From the NCBI RefSeq assembly GCF_010994755.1, contig NZ_WHSB02000018.1, positions 62,001 to 126,000 on the forward strand: a stretch of 64,000 bases of DNA, written 5' to 3'. Shown piece by piece: positions 7,905-16,278 of the stretch (the stretch's first letter is position 1; every line of letters starts with the position of its first letter). Below the pieces are notes generated by a model. It made no database searches. It worked only from the letters and a program-made list of their open reading frames with translations, and was not told the origin of the DNA. Position numbers and translations under genes: made by a program. The stretch is from Shinella lacus (GTDB taxonomy: Bacteria > Pseudomonadota > Alphaproteobacteria > Rhizobiales > Rhizobiaceae).

Positions 7905-8308
7905 GCGCGGCATCGGCCCTGCAGAAGGCGATTTTTGCCCGGCTTTCGGGCGACACGGCGCTGACGGCGCTGGTCGGCGCGAACGGCATCACGGACCGGC
8001 GGCTCGCCGAGCCGGCCTCGCCGCTGGTGGTGATCGCCGGTATCGACAGCGCAGACCATTCTACGGCGAGCGAGACGGGCGAGGAACACACCGTGACGCT
8101 GGAGGCCTGGTCGGAGGCGGCCGGACACCGGCAGGTGCAGGCGATCGCGGCGGCGGTGCGCGCGGCGGTCGACGATGCGGCACTCACGCTCACCGGGCAT
8201 CACCTCGTGCTGCTGTTTCATCGCGACACGCGGCTCAGGCGCGACGGAAAATCCCGCTTTCACCGTGCGGAAATGCGCTTCCGGGCGGTGACGGAACCGG
8301 ACGCTTAA
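7901..8308 (+). CDS. GTA tail terminator-like protein (g8, DUF3168)
   Basis: This 135-residue protein of the DUF3168 type is the tail completion/terminator at the top of the tail tube. Recognisable are the N-terminal ALQKAIFARLSGDTALTALVG, the PLVVIAGIDSADHST strand, and HTVTLEAWSEAAGHRQVQAI. It overlaps the head-closure gene by 4 bp (ATGA), so the two are translationally coupled. A 27-bp gap separates it from the tail tube gene. No unusual residues were seen. Confidence 0.9.
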   Translation: MSAASALQKAIFARLSGDTALTALVGANGITDRRLAEPASPLVVIAGIDSADHSTASETGEEHTVTLEAWSEAAGHRQVQAIAAAVRAAVDDAALTLTGHHLVLLFHRDTRLRRDGKSRFHRAEMRFRAVTEPDA

Positions 8309-8335
8309 CCCCATTTTTCGAAGAGGAACCTTGCC

Positions 8336-8743
8336 ATGGTGGCACAGAAGGGGCGGGACCTGCTGCTCAAGATCGACAACGGCGCGGGTTTTGCGACGGT
8401 TGCGGGGCTGCGCTCCAAACGTTTGTCGTTCAATGCGCAGCTTGTCGACGTGACGGACGCGGAATCGGCGGGGCGCTGGCGCGAGCTTCTGGGCGGTGCC
8501 GGCGTGCAGCGCGCGGCTGTCAGCGGCAGCGGGATTTTCAAGGACCAGGCGTCGGATGCGACGGTGCGCTCGCTGTTCTTCGGCAGCACGATCGTCCACT
8601 GGCAGGTGGTCATTCCGGACTTTGGCACGGTCGAGGGGCCGTTCCAGATCGCGGCGCTGGAATATTCCGGCGCGCATGATGGCGAGATCGTCTTCGAGAT
8701 CGCGCTCGAATCGGCCGGCGTGCTGACCTTCGGGGCGCTCTGA
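8336..8743 (+). CDS. GTA major tail tube protein (g9, TP901-1 type)
   Basis: This 135-residue subunit stacks into the tail tube. The start KGRDLLLKIDNGAGFATVAGLRS and the pair VDVTDAESAGRWRELL are typical of the TP901-1 family of GTA tail proteins, as is GIFKDQASDATVRSLFF in the middle. GAGGAA precedes the ATG at 8336 at good spacing. Its stop overlaps the ATG of the next gene by one base (TGATG). Confidence 0.93.
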   Translation: MVAQKGRDLLLKIDNGAGFATVAGLRSKRLSFNAQLVDVTDAESAGRWRELLGGAGVQRAAVSGSGIFKDQASDATVRSLFFGSTIVHWQVVIPDFGTVEGPFQIAALEYSGAHDGEIVFEIALESAGVLTFGAL

Positions 8744-9093
8744 TGGGCGCGCGGGCGAACCGGCATCGCGGCGAGATCGAGGCCGTTTTCGACGGCGAGC
8801 GGCGGGTGTTGTGCCTGACGCTGGGGGCGCTTGCCGAGCTGGAGACGGCCTTTGCCGTCGACAGCCTGACGGGGCTGGCCGAGCGTTTTTCCTCCGGGCG
8901 GCTGAAGGCGGACGACCTGATCCGCATCATCGCAGCCGGGCTGCGCGGCGGCGGCAATCTCTTCAGCGATGAGGACGTGGCGGCGATGGCGGTGGCGGAC
9001 GGGCTTGCGGGTTTTGCGCGCATTGCTGCGGAGTTGCTGCAGGCGACGTTTGGCGCCGGTACCGAAAACCCTCCGGGGCCGCATCCGGCATGA
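8743..9093 (+). CDS. GTA tail assembly chaperone-like protein (g10)
   Basis: This 116-residue protein is of the kind annotated as 'gene transfer agent family protein' (RcGTA g10). It shows the characteristic N-terminal GEIEAVFDGERRVLCLTLGALAELE followed by the helical ADDLIRIIAAGLRGGG and a Pro-rich tail. By position between tail tube and tape measure it should be the first part of the tail assembly chaperone pair. It overlaps the next frame by 4 bp, reminiscent of the frameshifted chaperone pairs of siphophages, but here the two products are separate. Confidence 0.88.
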   Translation: MGARANRHRGEIEAVFDGERRVLCLTLGALAELETAFAVDSLTGLAERFSSGRLKADDLIRIIAAGLRGGGNLFSDEDVAAMAVADGLAGFARIAAELLQATFGAGTENPPGPHPA

Positions 9094-9293
9094 ATGGCGA
9101 GAGGGCCGCCTTCCCCTGGGAGGCGGTGCTTCACGCCGGGCTCTGCCGCATGCGGCTTTCCGCGAAGGACTTTTGGGCGATGACGCCGCGCGAGCTCGGC
9201 TTTGCGCTAGGCGTGCTGCGGCCTTTGCCGGCGGTGCCGGGGCGCCAGGCGCTCGCGGCGCTGATGCAGGCCTTTCCCGACAACAAGGAGTGA
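9090..9293 (+). CDS. GTA tail assembly chaperone, second part (g10.1)
   Basis: This 67-residue protein begins inside the last codons of g10. The core FPWEAVLHAGLCRMRLSAKDFWAMTPRELGFAL is the signature of the rcc01693-type family found at this position in all RcGTA-like clusters; MTPRELGFA is the region shared with phage chaperones. It ends 3 bp before the tape measure ATG. The function, keeping the tape measure soluble during tail assembly, is inferred from position. Confidence 0.88.
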   Translation: MNGERAAFPWEAVLHAGLCRMRLSAKDFWAMTPRELGFALGVLRPLPAVPGRQALAALMQAFPDNKE

Positions 9294-9296
9294 ACC

Positions 9297-9827
9297 ATGG
9301 CGGACGACAATCCTCTCTCCGGCACGCTGGACGATGCCGGCGCGCTTTCGACGATCTTCGACGACCTGGAGGCGCGCTCGCGCTCCTTCGGATTGGCGCT
9401 GACGAGCGCGCTGAAGGGCGCCGTCGTGGACGGCAAGGGGCTGGAAAGCGTGCTGCGCGGGCTGGCGCTGCGCATGAGCGATATCGCACTTTCCGTCGGG
9501 CTGAAGCCGCTGGAGGGGCTGTTGTCCTCCGGGCTTTCCGGCCTGCTTGGCGGGGCGACGCCCTTTGCCAAGGGCGGCGTGGTGTCCGCGCCCACCTATT
9601 TCGGCAGCGGCGGCGGCCTGGGGATGATGGGCGAGGCGGGGGCGGAGGCGATCCTGCCGCTGAAGCGCGGGCCGGACGGGGCGCTGGGCGTGGCGACGGA
9701 GGGCGGCGGCGGGGCGCGGATCGTCTTCAACGTGACGGCGCAGGATGCGGCGAGTTTTCGCAAATCCGAAGGGCAGATTGCGGCGATGCTGACCCGTGCG
9801 GTGGGGCGGGGGCAGCGGAGTTTGTGA
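9297..9827 (+). CDS. GTA tail tape measure protein (g11), very short
   Basis: This 176-residue protein occupies the tape-measure slot. The N-terminal half is helical (STIFDDLEARSRSFGLALTSALKGAVV and RGLALRMSDIALSVGLKPLEGLL). The second half contains the recurrent tape-measure motif PFAKGGVVSAPTYFGSGGGLGMMGEAGAEAILPL. A phage tape measure usually has many hundreds of residues and its length sets tail length, so the GTA tail should be very short, as in RcGTA. It is complete, with a ribosome binding site AAGGAG before the ATG at 9297. Confidence 0.92.
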   Translation: MADDNPLSGTLDDAGALSTIFDDLEARSRSFGLALTSALKGAVVDGKGLESVLRGLALRMSDIALSVGLKPLEGLLSSGLSGLLGGATPFAKGGVVSAPTYFGSGGGLGMMGEAGAEAILPLKRGPDGALGVATEGGGGARIVFNVTAQDAASFRKSEGQIAAMLTRAVGRGQRSL

Positions 9828-9867
9828 GCGGAAATGAGGGGCAGGCCCCGCAGGCGAGGATAGAGAC

Positions 9868-10503
9868 ATGGCAGGATTTCATGAGGTGCGGTTTCCGCTG
9901 CGGGTGGCGCTGGGCACCAGCGGCGGGCCGGTGCGGCGGACGGATATCGTCAGCCTGTCCAACGGGCGGGAGAACCGCAACCGGCGCTGGCAGGATGCCC
10001 GGCGGCGTTACGATGCGGGATCGGGCGTGCGCTCGGTCGAGGATCTTTATGCGGTGCTCGCCTTTTTCGAGGCGCGGGCGGGGCAGTTTTACGGGTTTCG
10101 CTTTCATGATCCGGTGGACCACAAGTCCTGCGCGCCGGGCGGAACGGTCAGCGCGAGCGACCAGCAGATCGGCAGCGGCGATGGAGTGACGGCGGCGTTT
10201 CAGCTGGTCAAGCGTTATGCGGATGCGGGTGGCGAGACGGTGCGGACCATCGACAAGCCGGTGGCGGGTACGGTGGTGGTCTCCGTTGCCGGCGGTATCC
10301 GGCCGGCGGGCGATTATACGGTGAATTCCGCGACGGGGGTGGTGACCTTCAAGCCGGGGAAAATCCCGGCTTCGGGCGTGATCCGGGCCGGCTACGAATT
10401 CGACGTGCCGGTGCGGTTTGATACGGACCGCATCGATATCGACCTGGCGCAGTTCAATGCCGGGCGCATTCCTTCCATTCCGCTTCTGGAGATCAAGCCA
10501 TGA
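9868..10503 (+). CDS. GTA distal tail protein (g12, DUF2460/TIGR02217)
   Basis: This 211-residue baseplate protein of the DUF2460 family matches RcGTA g12. The N-terminal FHEVRFPLRVALGTSGGPVRRTDIV, NGRENRNRRWQDARRRYDAG and the FFEARAGQFYGFRFHDPVDHKS block are clear family landmarks. It probably forms the distal-tail ring at the tip of the tube. It overlaps the start of g13 by 4 bp. Confidence 0.94.
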   Translation: MAGFHEVRFPLRVALGTSGGPVRRTDIVSLSNGRENRNRRWQDARRRYDAGSGVRSVEDLYAVLAFFEARAGQFYGFRFHDPVDHKSCAPGGTVSASDQQIGSGDGVTAAFQLVKRYADAGGETVRTIDKPVAGTVVVSVAGGIRPAGDYTVNSATGVVTFKPGKIPASGVIRAGYEFDVPVRFDTDRIDIDLAQFNAGRIPSIPLLEIKP

Positions 10504-11384
10504 GGACGATCCCGAGCGGGCTTCAGGCGCATCTCGACGGGGAGGTGACGACGCTCTGTCATGCCTGGCGGGTGACGCGGCGCGACGGCGTGGTGATGGG
10601 CTTTACCGATCATGACCGTGATCTTTCGTTCAGTGGGCTCGCTTATCTGGCGGCGAGCGGTTTCGAGGCGAGCGAGGCGGAGGACGGCAACGGGCTTTCC
10701 GCCGAGGGCGGCGATGTTTCGGGCGGGTTTTCGGCGGATGCGGTTCGCGCGGAAGACCTTTCGGCGGGGCGGTATGACGGGGCCAAGGTCGAGGTCTATA
10801 CGGTCAACTGGCAGGACTCGTCGCAGCGGCTGCTGCTGCGCACGGCCGAGCTTGGCGAGGTGCGGCGCGAGGGCGGGCTTTTTCGCGTGGAATTGCGGCG
10901 GCTGACGCATCGGCTGGACCAGGTGCATGGGCGCATCTACGGGCATCGCTGCGATGCGGTGCTGGGCGACAGCCGCTGCGGCAAGGATGTTTCGACCTCG
11001 GCATTCCGGGCGACCGCGACTGTGATCGCGGTGCTGGACGACATGCGGCTGCGGGTGAGCGGGCTTTCGGGTTTTTCCGACCGGTTCTTTCGTTATGGCG
11101 TGCTGACCTTCACCAGCGGCGCGGCCGAGGGGCTGACGGCGGATATCGAGGACCAGCGCAAGGCGGGCGGGGAGCTGACCTTCTGGCAGCCGGTGCCGGC
11201 GGGCGTCGCGGTCGGCGATACGATGTTGGTGACGGCGGGGTGCGACAAGCGCTTTTCCACCTGCAAGGCGAAGTTTGCCAATGCGCTGAATTTCCGCGGT
11301 TTTCCGCATATGCCGGGCAGTGACTTCACCTATGGCTATGCGGATGGCGAAACGGTGCATGACGGGAGGCCGCTTTATGAGTGA
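10500..11384 (+). CDS. GTA baseplate hub protein (g13, DUF2163/TIGR02218), likely iron-sulfur
   Basis: This 294-residue hub protein begins with the family segment RTIPSGLQAHLDGEVTTLCHAWRV and has GFTDHDRDLSF soon after. Four cysteines at 151, 160, 248 and 255 (in HRCDAVLGDSRCG and AGCDKRFSTCKAKF) are in the arrangement expected for an iron-sulfur cluster; the RcGTA structure reported such a cluster in the hub. The C-terminal NALNFRGFPHMPG is highly conserved in the family. It overlaps both neighbours by a few bases. Confidence 0.94.
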   Translation: MRTIPSGLQAHLDGEVTTLCHAWRVTRRDGVVMGFTDHDRDLSFSGLAYLAASGFEASEAEDGNGLSAEGGDVSGGFSADAVRAEDLSAGRYDGAKVEVYTVNWQDSSQRLLLRTAELGEVRREGGLFRVELRRLTHRLDQVHGRIYGHRCDAVLGDSRCGKDVSTSAFRATATVIAVLDDMRLRVSGLSGFSDRFFRYGVLTFTSGAAEGLTADIEDQRKAGGELTFWQPVPAGVAVGDTMLVTAGCDKRFSTCKAKFANALNFRGFPHMPGSDFTYGYADGETVHDGRPLYE

Positions 11385-11817
11385 GGCTTTGGCAGAACGC
11401 GTCGTTGCCGTGGCGAGCGGCTTCATCGGCACTCCGTATCGCCACCAGGGATCGCTGAAGGGCGTCGGGTGCGACTGCCTGGGGCTGATCCGCGGCGTCT
11501 GGCGGGAGCTTTATGGGGCGGAGCCGGAGGTGCCGGGGCCTTATGCGGCGGACTGGGCGGAGCGGGCGGGGGAGGAGCGGCTGCTCGCCGCGGCGGCGCG
11601 GCATTGTGGCGGCGTGCTTCCGGTTTCGGCGCTTCGGCCGGGGGATCTTCTCATTTTTCGCTGGCGAGCGGGGGTGGCGGCGAAACATGCCGGCATCGCG
11701 GCGCCCGATGAGCGTTTCATTCATGCCTACGAGCAGGGAGCGGTAATCGAATCGCCGCTCGTGCCTTCCTGGCGACGGCGCATTGCCGGCGTCTTCCGCT
11801 TTCCGGAGATTGGCTGA
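11377..11817 (+). CDS. GTA NlpC/P60-type cell-wall peptidase (g14)
   Basis: This is a 146-residue peptidase of the baseplate. The catalytic cysteine is Cys34 in GVGCDCLGLIRGVW, and the paired histidine is in AAKHAGIA near residue 100, the usual C-H order of NlpC/P60 enzymes. It probably opens the recipient peptidoglycan or docks under the megatron protein during DNA delivery. The ATG at 11377 overlaps g13 by 8 bp; the frame is open further upstream (11320) but that part only overlaps g13. It is followed after 3 bp by the large g15. Confidence 0.93.
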   Translation: MSEALAERVVAVASGFIGTPYRHQGSLKGVGCDCLGLIRGVWRELYGAEPEVPGPYAADWAERAGEERLLAAAARHCGGVLPVSALRPGDLLIFRWRAGVAAKHAGIAAPDERFIHAYEQGAVIESPLVPSWRRRIAGVFRFPEIG

Positions 11818-11820
11818 GCC

Positions 11821-14800
11821 ATGGCGACACTTCTTTTCCAGGCGGCAGGCGCCGCGCTCGGCGGGATTTTTGGACCGTTCGGCGCGATCCTTGGGCGCGC
11901 GGTGGGCGCGCTTGCGGGATCGGCCGTCGACCGCTCGCTGATCAACGGCATGACGACAATTTCCGGCGCGCGGCTGAACGACGGGCGCGTACCGGGCGCT
12001 GAAGAGGGCACGGCGATGAGCCGCGTCTACGGCACCGCGCGTGTCGGCGGCACGTTGCTGTGGGCGACGCGGTTCGAGGAGGAGGTTTCCGTCGAGCGCA
12101 CCGGGGGCAAGGCGACGGGGCCGCGGGTCGAGACCTATAGTTACTTTGCGAATTTCGCGGTTGGGGTGTGCGAGGGGCCGATTGCCGGCATCCGGCGTGT
12201 GTTTGCGGACGGGCGGGAGATCGACCTGACGGGTATCGAGATGCGCGTGCATCGCGGCACGGCGACCCAGGCGCCCGATCCGTTGATCGAGGCGAAACAA
12301 GGGGCGGGCAATACGCCGGCCTATCGGGGGCTTGCCTATGTCGTCTTCGAGCGGCTGCCGCTCGACATGTTCGGCAACCGCATTCCGATCCTGCAATTCG
12401 AGGTGCTGCGGCCGGTGGGTTCGCTGGAAAGCAAGATCCGGGCGGTGACGGTCATTCCGGGGTCGAGCGAGCATGGTTATGATCCGCGGCTTGTGACGGA
12501 AAAGATCGCGTCCGGCAAGGGACGCAACATCAACCGCAACACGCTGGTTGCGGCGACCGACTGGGTGGCGTCGATCGATGAGTTGCAGGCGCTTTGCCCC
12601 AATCTTGAGCGGGTGGGGCTCGTGGTCGCCTGGTTCGGCACGGACCTGAGGGCCGGGCAGTGCCGCATCGTGCCAGGCGTGGAGGTTTCCGCGCGGCAGG
12701 ACGAGAGCCGGCCTTGGGTGGTTTCCGGCATTCCGCGCGACGAGGCCTATGTCGTCACGCGCGTCAACGACCGGCCGGCCTATGGCGGCACGCCGTCGGA
12801 TGCGAGCGTGATCGCGGCGATCCGGGACCTGAAGGCGCGCGGCATCGAGGTCTATCTCTATCCATTCCTGATGATGGACGTGCCGATCGACAACGACCTG
12901 CCCGATCCTTATGGCGAGGCGCAGCAGGCGCCCTATCCCTGGCGCGGGCGCATCACCTGCCATCCGCCCTCGACCAACAAGACGGCGTCGGCGCGAGCGC
13001 AGGTCGAGGCCTTTGTCGGCAATGCGGGAGCCGGCGACTTTGCCGTTTCGGGCGAGGAGATCACCGGGCCGCTCGGCGACGAGGGGTTTCGCCGGCTGGT
13101 GCTGCATTATGCGCTGCTGGCGGAAGCGGCGGGCGGGGTGGACGGGTTCCTGATCGGCTCGGAAATGCGGGGCTTGAGCTGGCTTCGCGACGGCAGCGGG
13201 GACTTTCCCTTCGTCGAGGCGCTGGTCGATCTGGCGGCGGATGTGCGGGCGATTGTTGGCAGCAGCACGAAGATCACCTATGCGGCGGACTGGAGCGAAT
13301 ATTTCGGACATCAGCCGGGCGATGGCAGCGGCGAGGTGCGCTTTCACCTCGATCCGCTCTGGGCGTCCCCGGCCATCGATGCTGTTGGCATCGACAATTA
13401 CATGCCGCTTTCCGACTGGCAGGATGCCGACACGCTTGCCGGCAATCCGGACGGTTTTCGCCATTCGGAGGACATGGCGGCGATGCGGGCGATGATCGCC
13501 TCCGGCGAGGGGTTCGACTGGTATTATCCCGATATGGACGCGCGCCGGGCGCGCGAGCGGGCGCCGATCTCCGACGGCATGGCGGGCAAGCCCTGGGTGT
13601 TCCGCTACAAGGACCTCGAAAACTGGTGGGGCAACCGGCATTACGAGCGCGGCCCCGGCGGCGCGGAATTGCCGGGCCACACGGCCTGGGTGCCGCGCTC
13701 CAAGCCGATCTGGTTCACCGAACTCGGCTGCCCCGCCACCGACAAGGGGGCGAACCAGCCGAATGTCTTCGTCGATCCGAAAAGCTCGGAAAATGCGCTG
13801 CCCTATCATTCCGGCGGCGCGCGCAACGATGCGGTGCAGCGGCGCTTCCTCGATGCGCACCATGGCTGGTGGCAGGGCAGCGGGCCGGAAGCGGGCATGG
13901 TCGATCCTGACCATATCTTCATCTGGACCTGGGACGCGCGGCCCTATCCGGCCTTTCCGGAGGATACGGCGCTGTGGTCGGACGGGCTCAACTGGCAGCG
14001 CGGGCACTGGTTGAATGCGCGGCTGGGGGCAGGCACGATTGCGGATGTGATTGCCGCCGTGCTGAAGGATCACGGATTTATGGATTTCGACGTCTCGGGT
14101 GTCGCGGGCGATCTCTCGGGCTTCGTACAGGCGGACCAGACGTCGGCGCGCGGGCTGATCGAGCCGCTGATGGAGGCCTTTCAGATCGATGCGCTGGAGG
14201 CGAACGGCAAGCTCGTGTTCCGTTCAAGGCTGAAATCGGCGCTGTTGCCGGCTGAGCTTACAATCCTCGCCGAGCGGCCGGATGAGGCGCTGTTCGAGGA
14301 GAGCCGCGGGCATATCAGCGATTTTGCCGGCGAGGCGATCCTCGACCATTTCGACGGGGCGGGCAGCTATTCGCGGGTGACGGCGCGCTCGCGCCGCATG
14401 GCGGGCGGAAACGATCGCGTGCTGCGGCTGGCGCTGCCGGCGGTGCTGCATGCGGGAGCTGCTGCGGCAAGCGTCGAGACGGCGCTGCGCGACCAGCGGG
14501 CGGGGCAGCGGCGGGTGACGTTTCGTCTGCCGCCGACGGCGCTTGCCGTGACGCCGGGCGATATCGTGCGGCTCGCCGATGGACCCGAGGGGCGGTTCCT
14601 GATTACGGGCATTACCGATGGGCTGGTGCGCGAGGTGGAGGCGCGGGCGATTGCGGCGGGGGAAAGCCCGGCGCCGCTGCTCATCGAGGGTGCGAGCCGT
14701 CCTTCGAGCGGGGCGGGGCCGGGCGATGCGTTTACGCCGGAGGTGGTGTTCCTCGATTTGCCGATCCTGGGTTCCGGGACGGCGCAGGATTTTGCGCGGG

Positions 14801-15660
14801 TTGCGGCCTATGCGCAGCCCTGGCGCTCCATGGTCGTGTCGAGTTCCGAGGGCAGTGAAGGGTTTCGCAGCCGCGTGCGGCTGGAGCGGCCGGCGCGGAT
14901 CGGGCGGCTGGTCGATCCGCTTGCCGTCGGTGTCGTCGGGCGGTTCGATCCGGGTCGGGCGGTGGTGCTGGATCTTGCGGGTGGCGGGCTTGCCTCGGCG
15001 GAGACGCTTGCCATGCTGAACGGCGCCAACCGTATTGCGGTTCGCGGTGGAAACGGGGCTTGGGAGATTGTCGGCTTTACCGGGGCGAGCGAGATTGCGC
15101 CTGGGCGCTGGCGGTTGACCGGTCTGTTGCGGGCGCTTCATGGCACCGATGATGCGATGGTTTCCGGTCATGCGGCCGGTGCCGTTGTCGTGGTGCTGGA
15201 CGATGCGGTCCGGCCGCTTGGGCTGGATGTCGAGGAGGTGGGGCGGCTTTCCAACTGGCTTGTCGAGGCGGTCGGCGGTTCGGGCGGGCAGGCGGGGCCG
15301 TTTGCCTTTGCCGGCGGCGAGCGGGCGCTGACGCCGCTGGCGCCGGTGCATCTGCGCGGCCGGCGCGGGGCGGACGGCGTGGTGCGGCTATCCTGGGTTC
15401 GGCGCGGGCGGATCGATTCGGACACCTGGCTTGCCGCAGAAATTCCGCTCGACGAGCCGAGCGAGGCCTATCGCCTCGATATCCTCTCCGGTGAGACGCT
15501 GGTGCGCCGCGTCGAGACCGCGGTTCCTGCCTTCACCTACGCCGCCCTCACGGAACTTGCCGATTTCGGGGCGCCGCAGACGACCATGAGCATTCGCGTG
15601 CGCCAGCTTGGCCGCGCGGTGCCGCTCGGCCTGCCGGCGCGCGCCACCATCACCCTTTGA
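11821..15660 (+). CDS. GTA megatron / host-specificity protein (g15, TIM-barrel domain)
   Basis: This 1279-residue protein is the largest of the cluster and matches RcGTA g15. The N-terminus (LLFQAAGAALGGIFGPFGAILGRAVGALAGS) is a hydrophobic Gly/Ala helix thought to act as a membrane-penetrating part. Residues about 430-760 form the GTA TIM-barrel-like domain, with ITYAADWSEYFGHQP, IDAVGIDNYMPLSDW and IWFTELGCPATDKGANQPN (the ELGCPA segment resembles glycosidase strands). The C-terminal third is a phage tail tip-like beta region. It closes the tail tip and takes part in receptor contact and DNA passage. It is intact with no frameshift. A long antisense frame opposite it is a GC-bias shadow. 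Confidence 0.95.
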   Translation: MATLLFQAAGAALGGIFGPFGAILGRAVGALAGSAVDRSLINGMTTISGARLNDGRVPGAEEGTAMSRVYGTARVGGTLLWATRFEEEVSVERTGGKATGPRVETYSYFANFAVGVCEGPIAGIRRVFADGREIDLTGIEMRVHRGTATQAPDPLIEAKQGAGNTPAYRGLAYVVFERLPLDMFGNRIPILQFEVLRPVGSLESKIRAVTVIPGSSEHGYDPRLVTEKIASGKGRNINRNTLVAATDWVASIDELQALCPNLERVGLVVAWFGTDLRAGQCRIVPGVEVSARQDESRPWVVSGIPRDEAYVVTRVNDRPAYGGTPSDASVIAAIRDLKARGIEVYLYPFLMMDVPIDNDLPDPYGEAQQAPYPWRGRITCHPPSTNKTASARAQVEAFVGNAGAGDFAVSGEEITGPLGDEGFRRLVLHYALLAEAAGGVDGFLIGSEMRGLSWLRDGSGDFPFVEALVDLAADVRAIVGSSTKITYAADWSEYFGHQPGDGSGEVRFHLDPLWASPAIDAVGIDNYMPLSDWQDADTLAGNPDGFRHSEDMAAMRAMIASGEGFDWYYPDMDARRARERAPISDGMAGKPWVFRYKDLENWWGNRHYERGPGGAELPGHTAWVPRSKPIWFTELGCPATDKGANQPNVFVDPKSSENALPYHSGGARNDAVQRRFLDAHHGWWQGSGPEAGMVDPDHIFIWTWDARPYPAFPEDTALWSDGLNWQRGHWLNARLGAGTIADVIAAVLKDHGFMDFDVSGVAGDLSGFVQADQTSARGLIEPLMEAFQIDALEANGKLVFRSRLKSALLPAELTILAERPDEALFEESRGHISDFAGEAILDHFDGAGSYSRVTARSRRMAGGNDRVLRLALPAVLHAGAAAASVETALRDQRAGQRRVTFRLPPTALAVTPGDIVRLADGPEGRFLITGITDGLVREVEARAIAAGESPAPLLIEGASRPSSGAGPGDAFTPEVVFLDLPILGSGTAQDFARVAAYAQPWRSMVVSSSEGSEGFRSRVRLERPARIGRLVDPLAVGVVGRFDPGRAVVLDLAGGGLASAETLAMLNGANRIAVRGGNGAWEIVGFTGASEIAPGRWRLTGLLRALHGTDDAMVSGHAAGAVVVVLDDAVRPLGLDVEEVGRLSNWLVEAVGGSGGQAGPFAFAGGERALTPLAPVHLRGRRGADGVVRLSWVRRGRIDSDTWLAAEIPLDEPSEAYRLDILSGETLVRRVETAVPAFTYAALTELADFGAPQTTMSIRVRQLGRAVPLGLPARATITL

Positions 15661-15676
15661 ACGAAAGGAAAAAGCG

Positions 15677-15886
15677 ATGAACGACGATCTGAAGGCCTGG
15701 TATCAGTCGCGCACCGTCTGGGGTGCGCTGATTGCGATTCTCGCCTCGCTCGCCCATGTGGCGGGCGTCGAGGTGACGGCGGGCGACGAGGGGGAATTGG
15801 CGGATCTCGTGGTGTCGGCGGTCGGCACGATCGGCGGCCTGATCGCGCTTTACGGGCGGATTTCGGCGCGCCGGCGGGTGCGGTGA
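15677..15886 (+). CDS. Small holin-like protein at the end of the GTA cluster
   Basis: This 69-residue protein starts 16 bp after g15 with AAAGGAAAAAGCG before the ATG. The N-terminal YQSRTVWGALIAILASLAHVAGVEV contains the first membrane segment, LVVSAVGTIGGLIALYGRI a second, and the tail is ARRRVR. The QSRTVWGA start is what I know from the Pam3-gp28-type holins. With the endolysin at 2168 it would complete a two-gene lysis set for GTA release. The function is inferred from topology and position. Confidence 0.75.
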   Translation: MNDDLKAWYQSRTVWGALIAILASLAHVAGVEVTAGDEGELADLVVSAVGTIGGLIALYGRISARRRVR

Positions 15887-15979
15887 CGGCGGCCGGATCG
15901 TCCACAGGGCATTCATTTGCCATTCAGCGAGGATCGTTTATTGCTTGCATCACAATGATCCGCACCTGAAAGTATGTTC

Positions 15980-16231
15980 ATGGCATCGCCACTTCTCATA
16001 ACCGCGCTTGCGGCCAGCCTGCTCCTTCCGGGGCCCGTCGAGACGGGAACCGCGCGGGATGTCGTTGCGGTGGCCGGCGATTGCAGCGCCGCTGCGGCGC
16101 AGGTGGTGGAGCAGACCGGAGGCGAGCTTCTCTCGGCGCAGCCGAAGGGCGACACCTGCGTGGTGACGGTGCTTGTGCCCGGCAAGGGCAATGCCCGGCC
16201 GCGCAAGGTGACCGTGCGCGTACCGATGTAA
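15980..16231 (+). CDS. feuN: FeuN-like small periplasmic modulator of FeuPQ
   Basis: This encodes 83 residues from the ATG at 15980; an alternative ATG lies at 15974. The N-terminus MASPLLITALAASLLLPG is a signal peptide, and the mature part has two cysteines (GDCSAAAAQVV, GDTCVVTVLVPG) and a basic C-terminal strand. It lies 47 bp upstream of feuP. In Sinorhizobium meliloti the small exported protein FeuN encoded before feuP-feuQ restrains the kinase FeuQ. Position, size and signal peptide fit that role. I could not align the sequence itself. Confidence 0.7.
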   Translation: MASPLLITALAASLLLPGPVETGTARDVVAVAGDCSAAAAQVVEQTGGELLSAQPKGDTCVVTVLVPGKGNARPRKVTVRVPM

Positions 16232-16278
16232 GGCCTCCAAAAGCCTTTCGCGATGGAATGAGATAGGAAAGAGGCCGA

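Noticed and set aside
11326..14073. 915-residue open frame on the minus strand opposite the GTA megatron gene
   Set aside because: GC-rich coding DNA gives long antisense frames. The product is Arg/Pro/His/Ala rich without motifs, while the plus frame is a clear known protein.
1..15900. Active temperate prophage
   Set aside because: No integrase, excisionase, repressor, replication gene or attachment repeats are visible. Gene order and the short tape measure fit a GTA.
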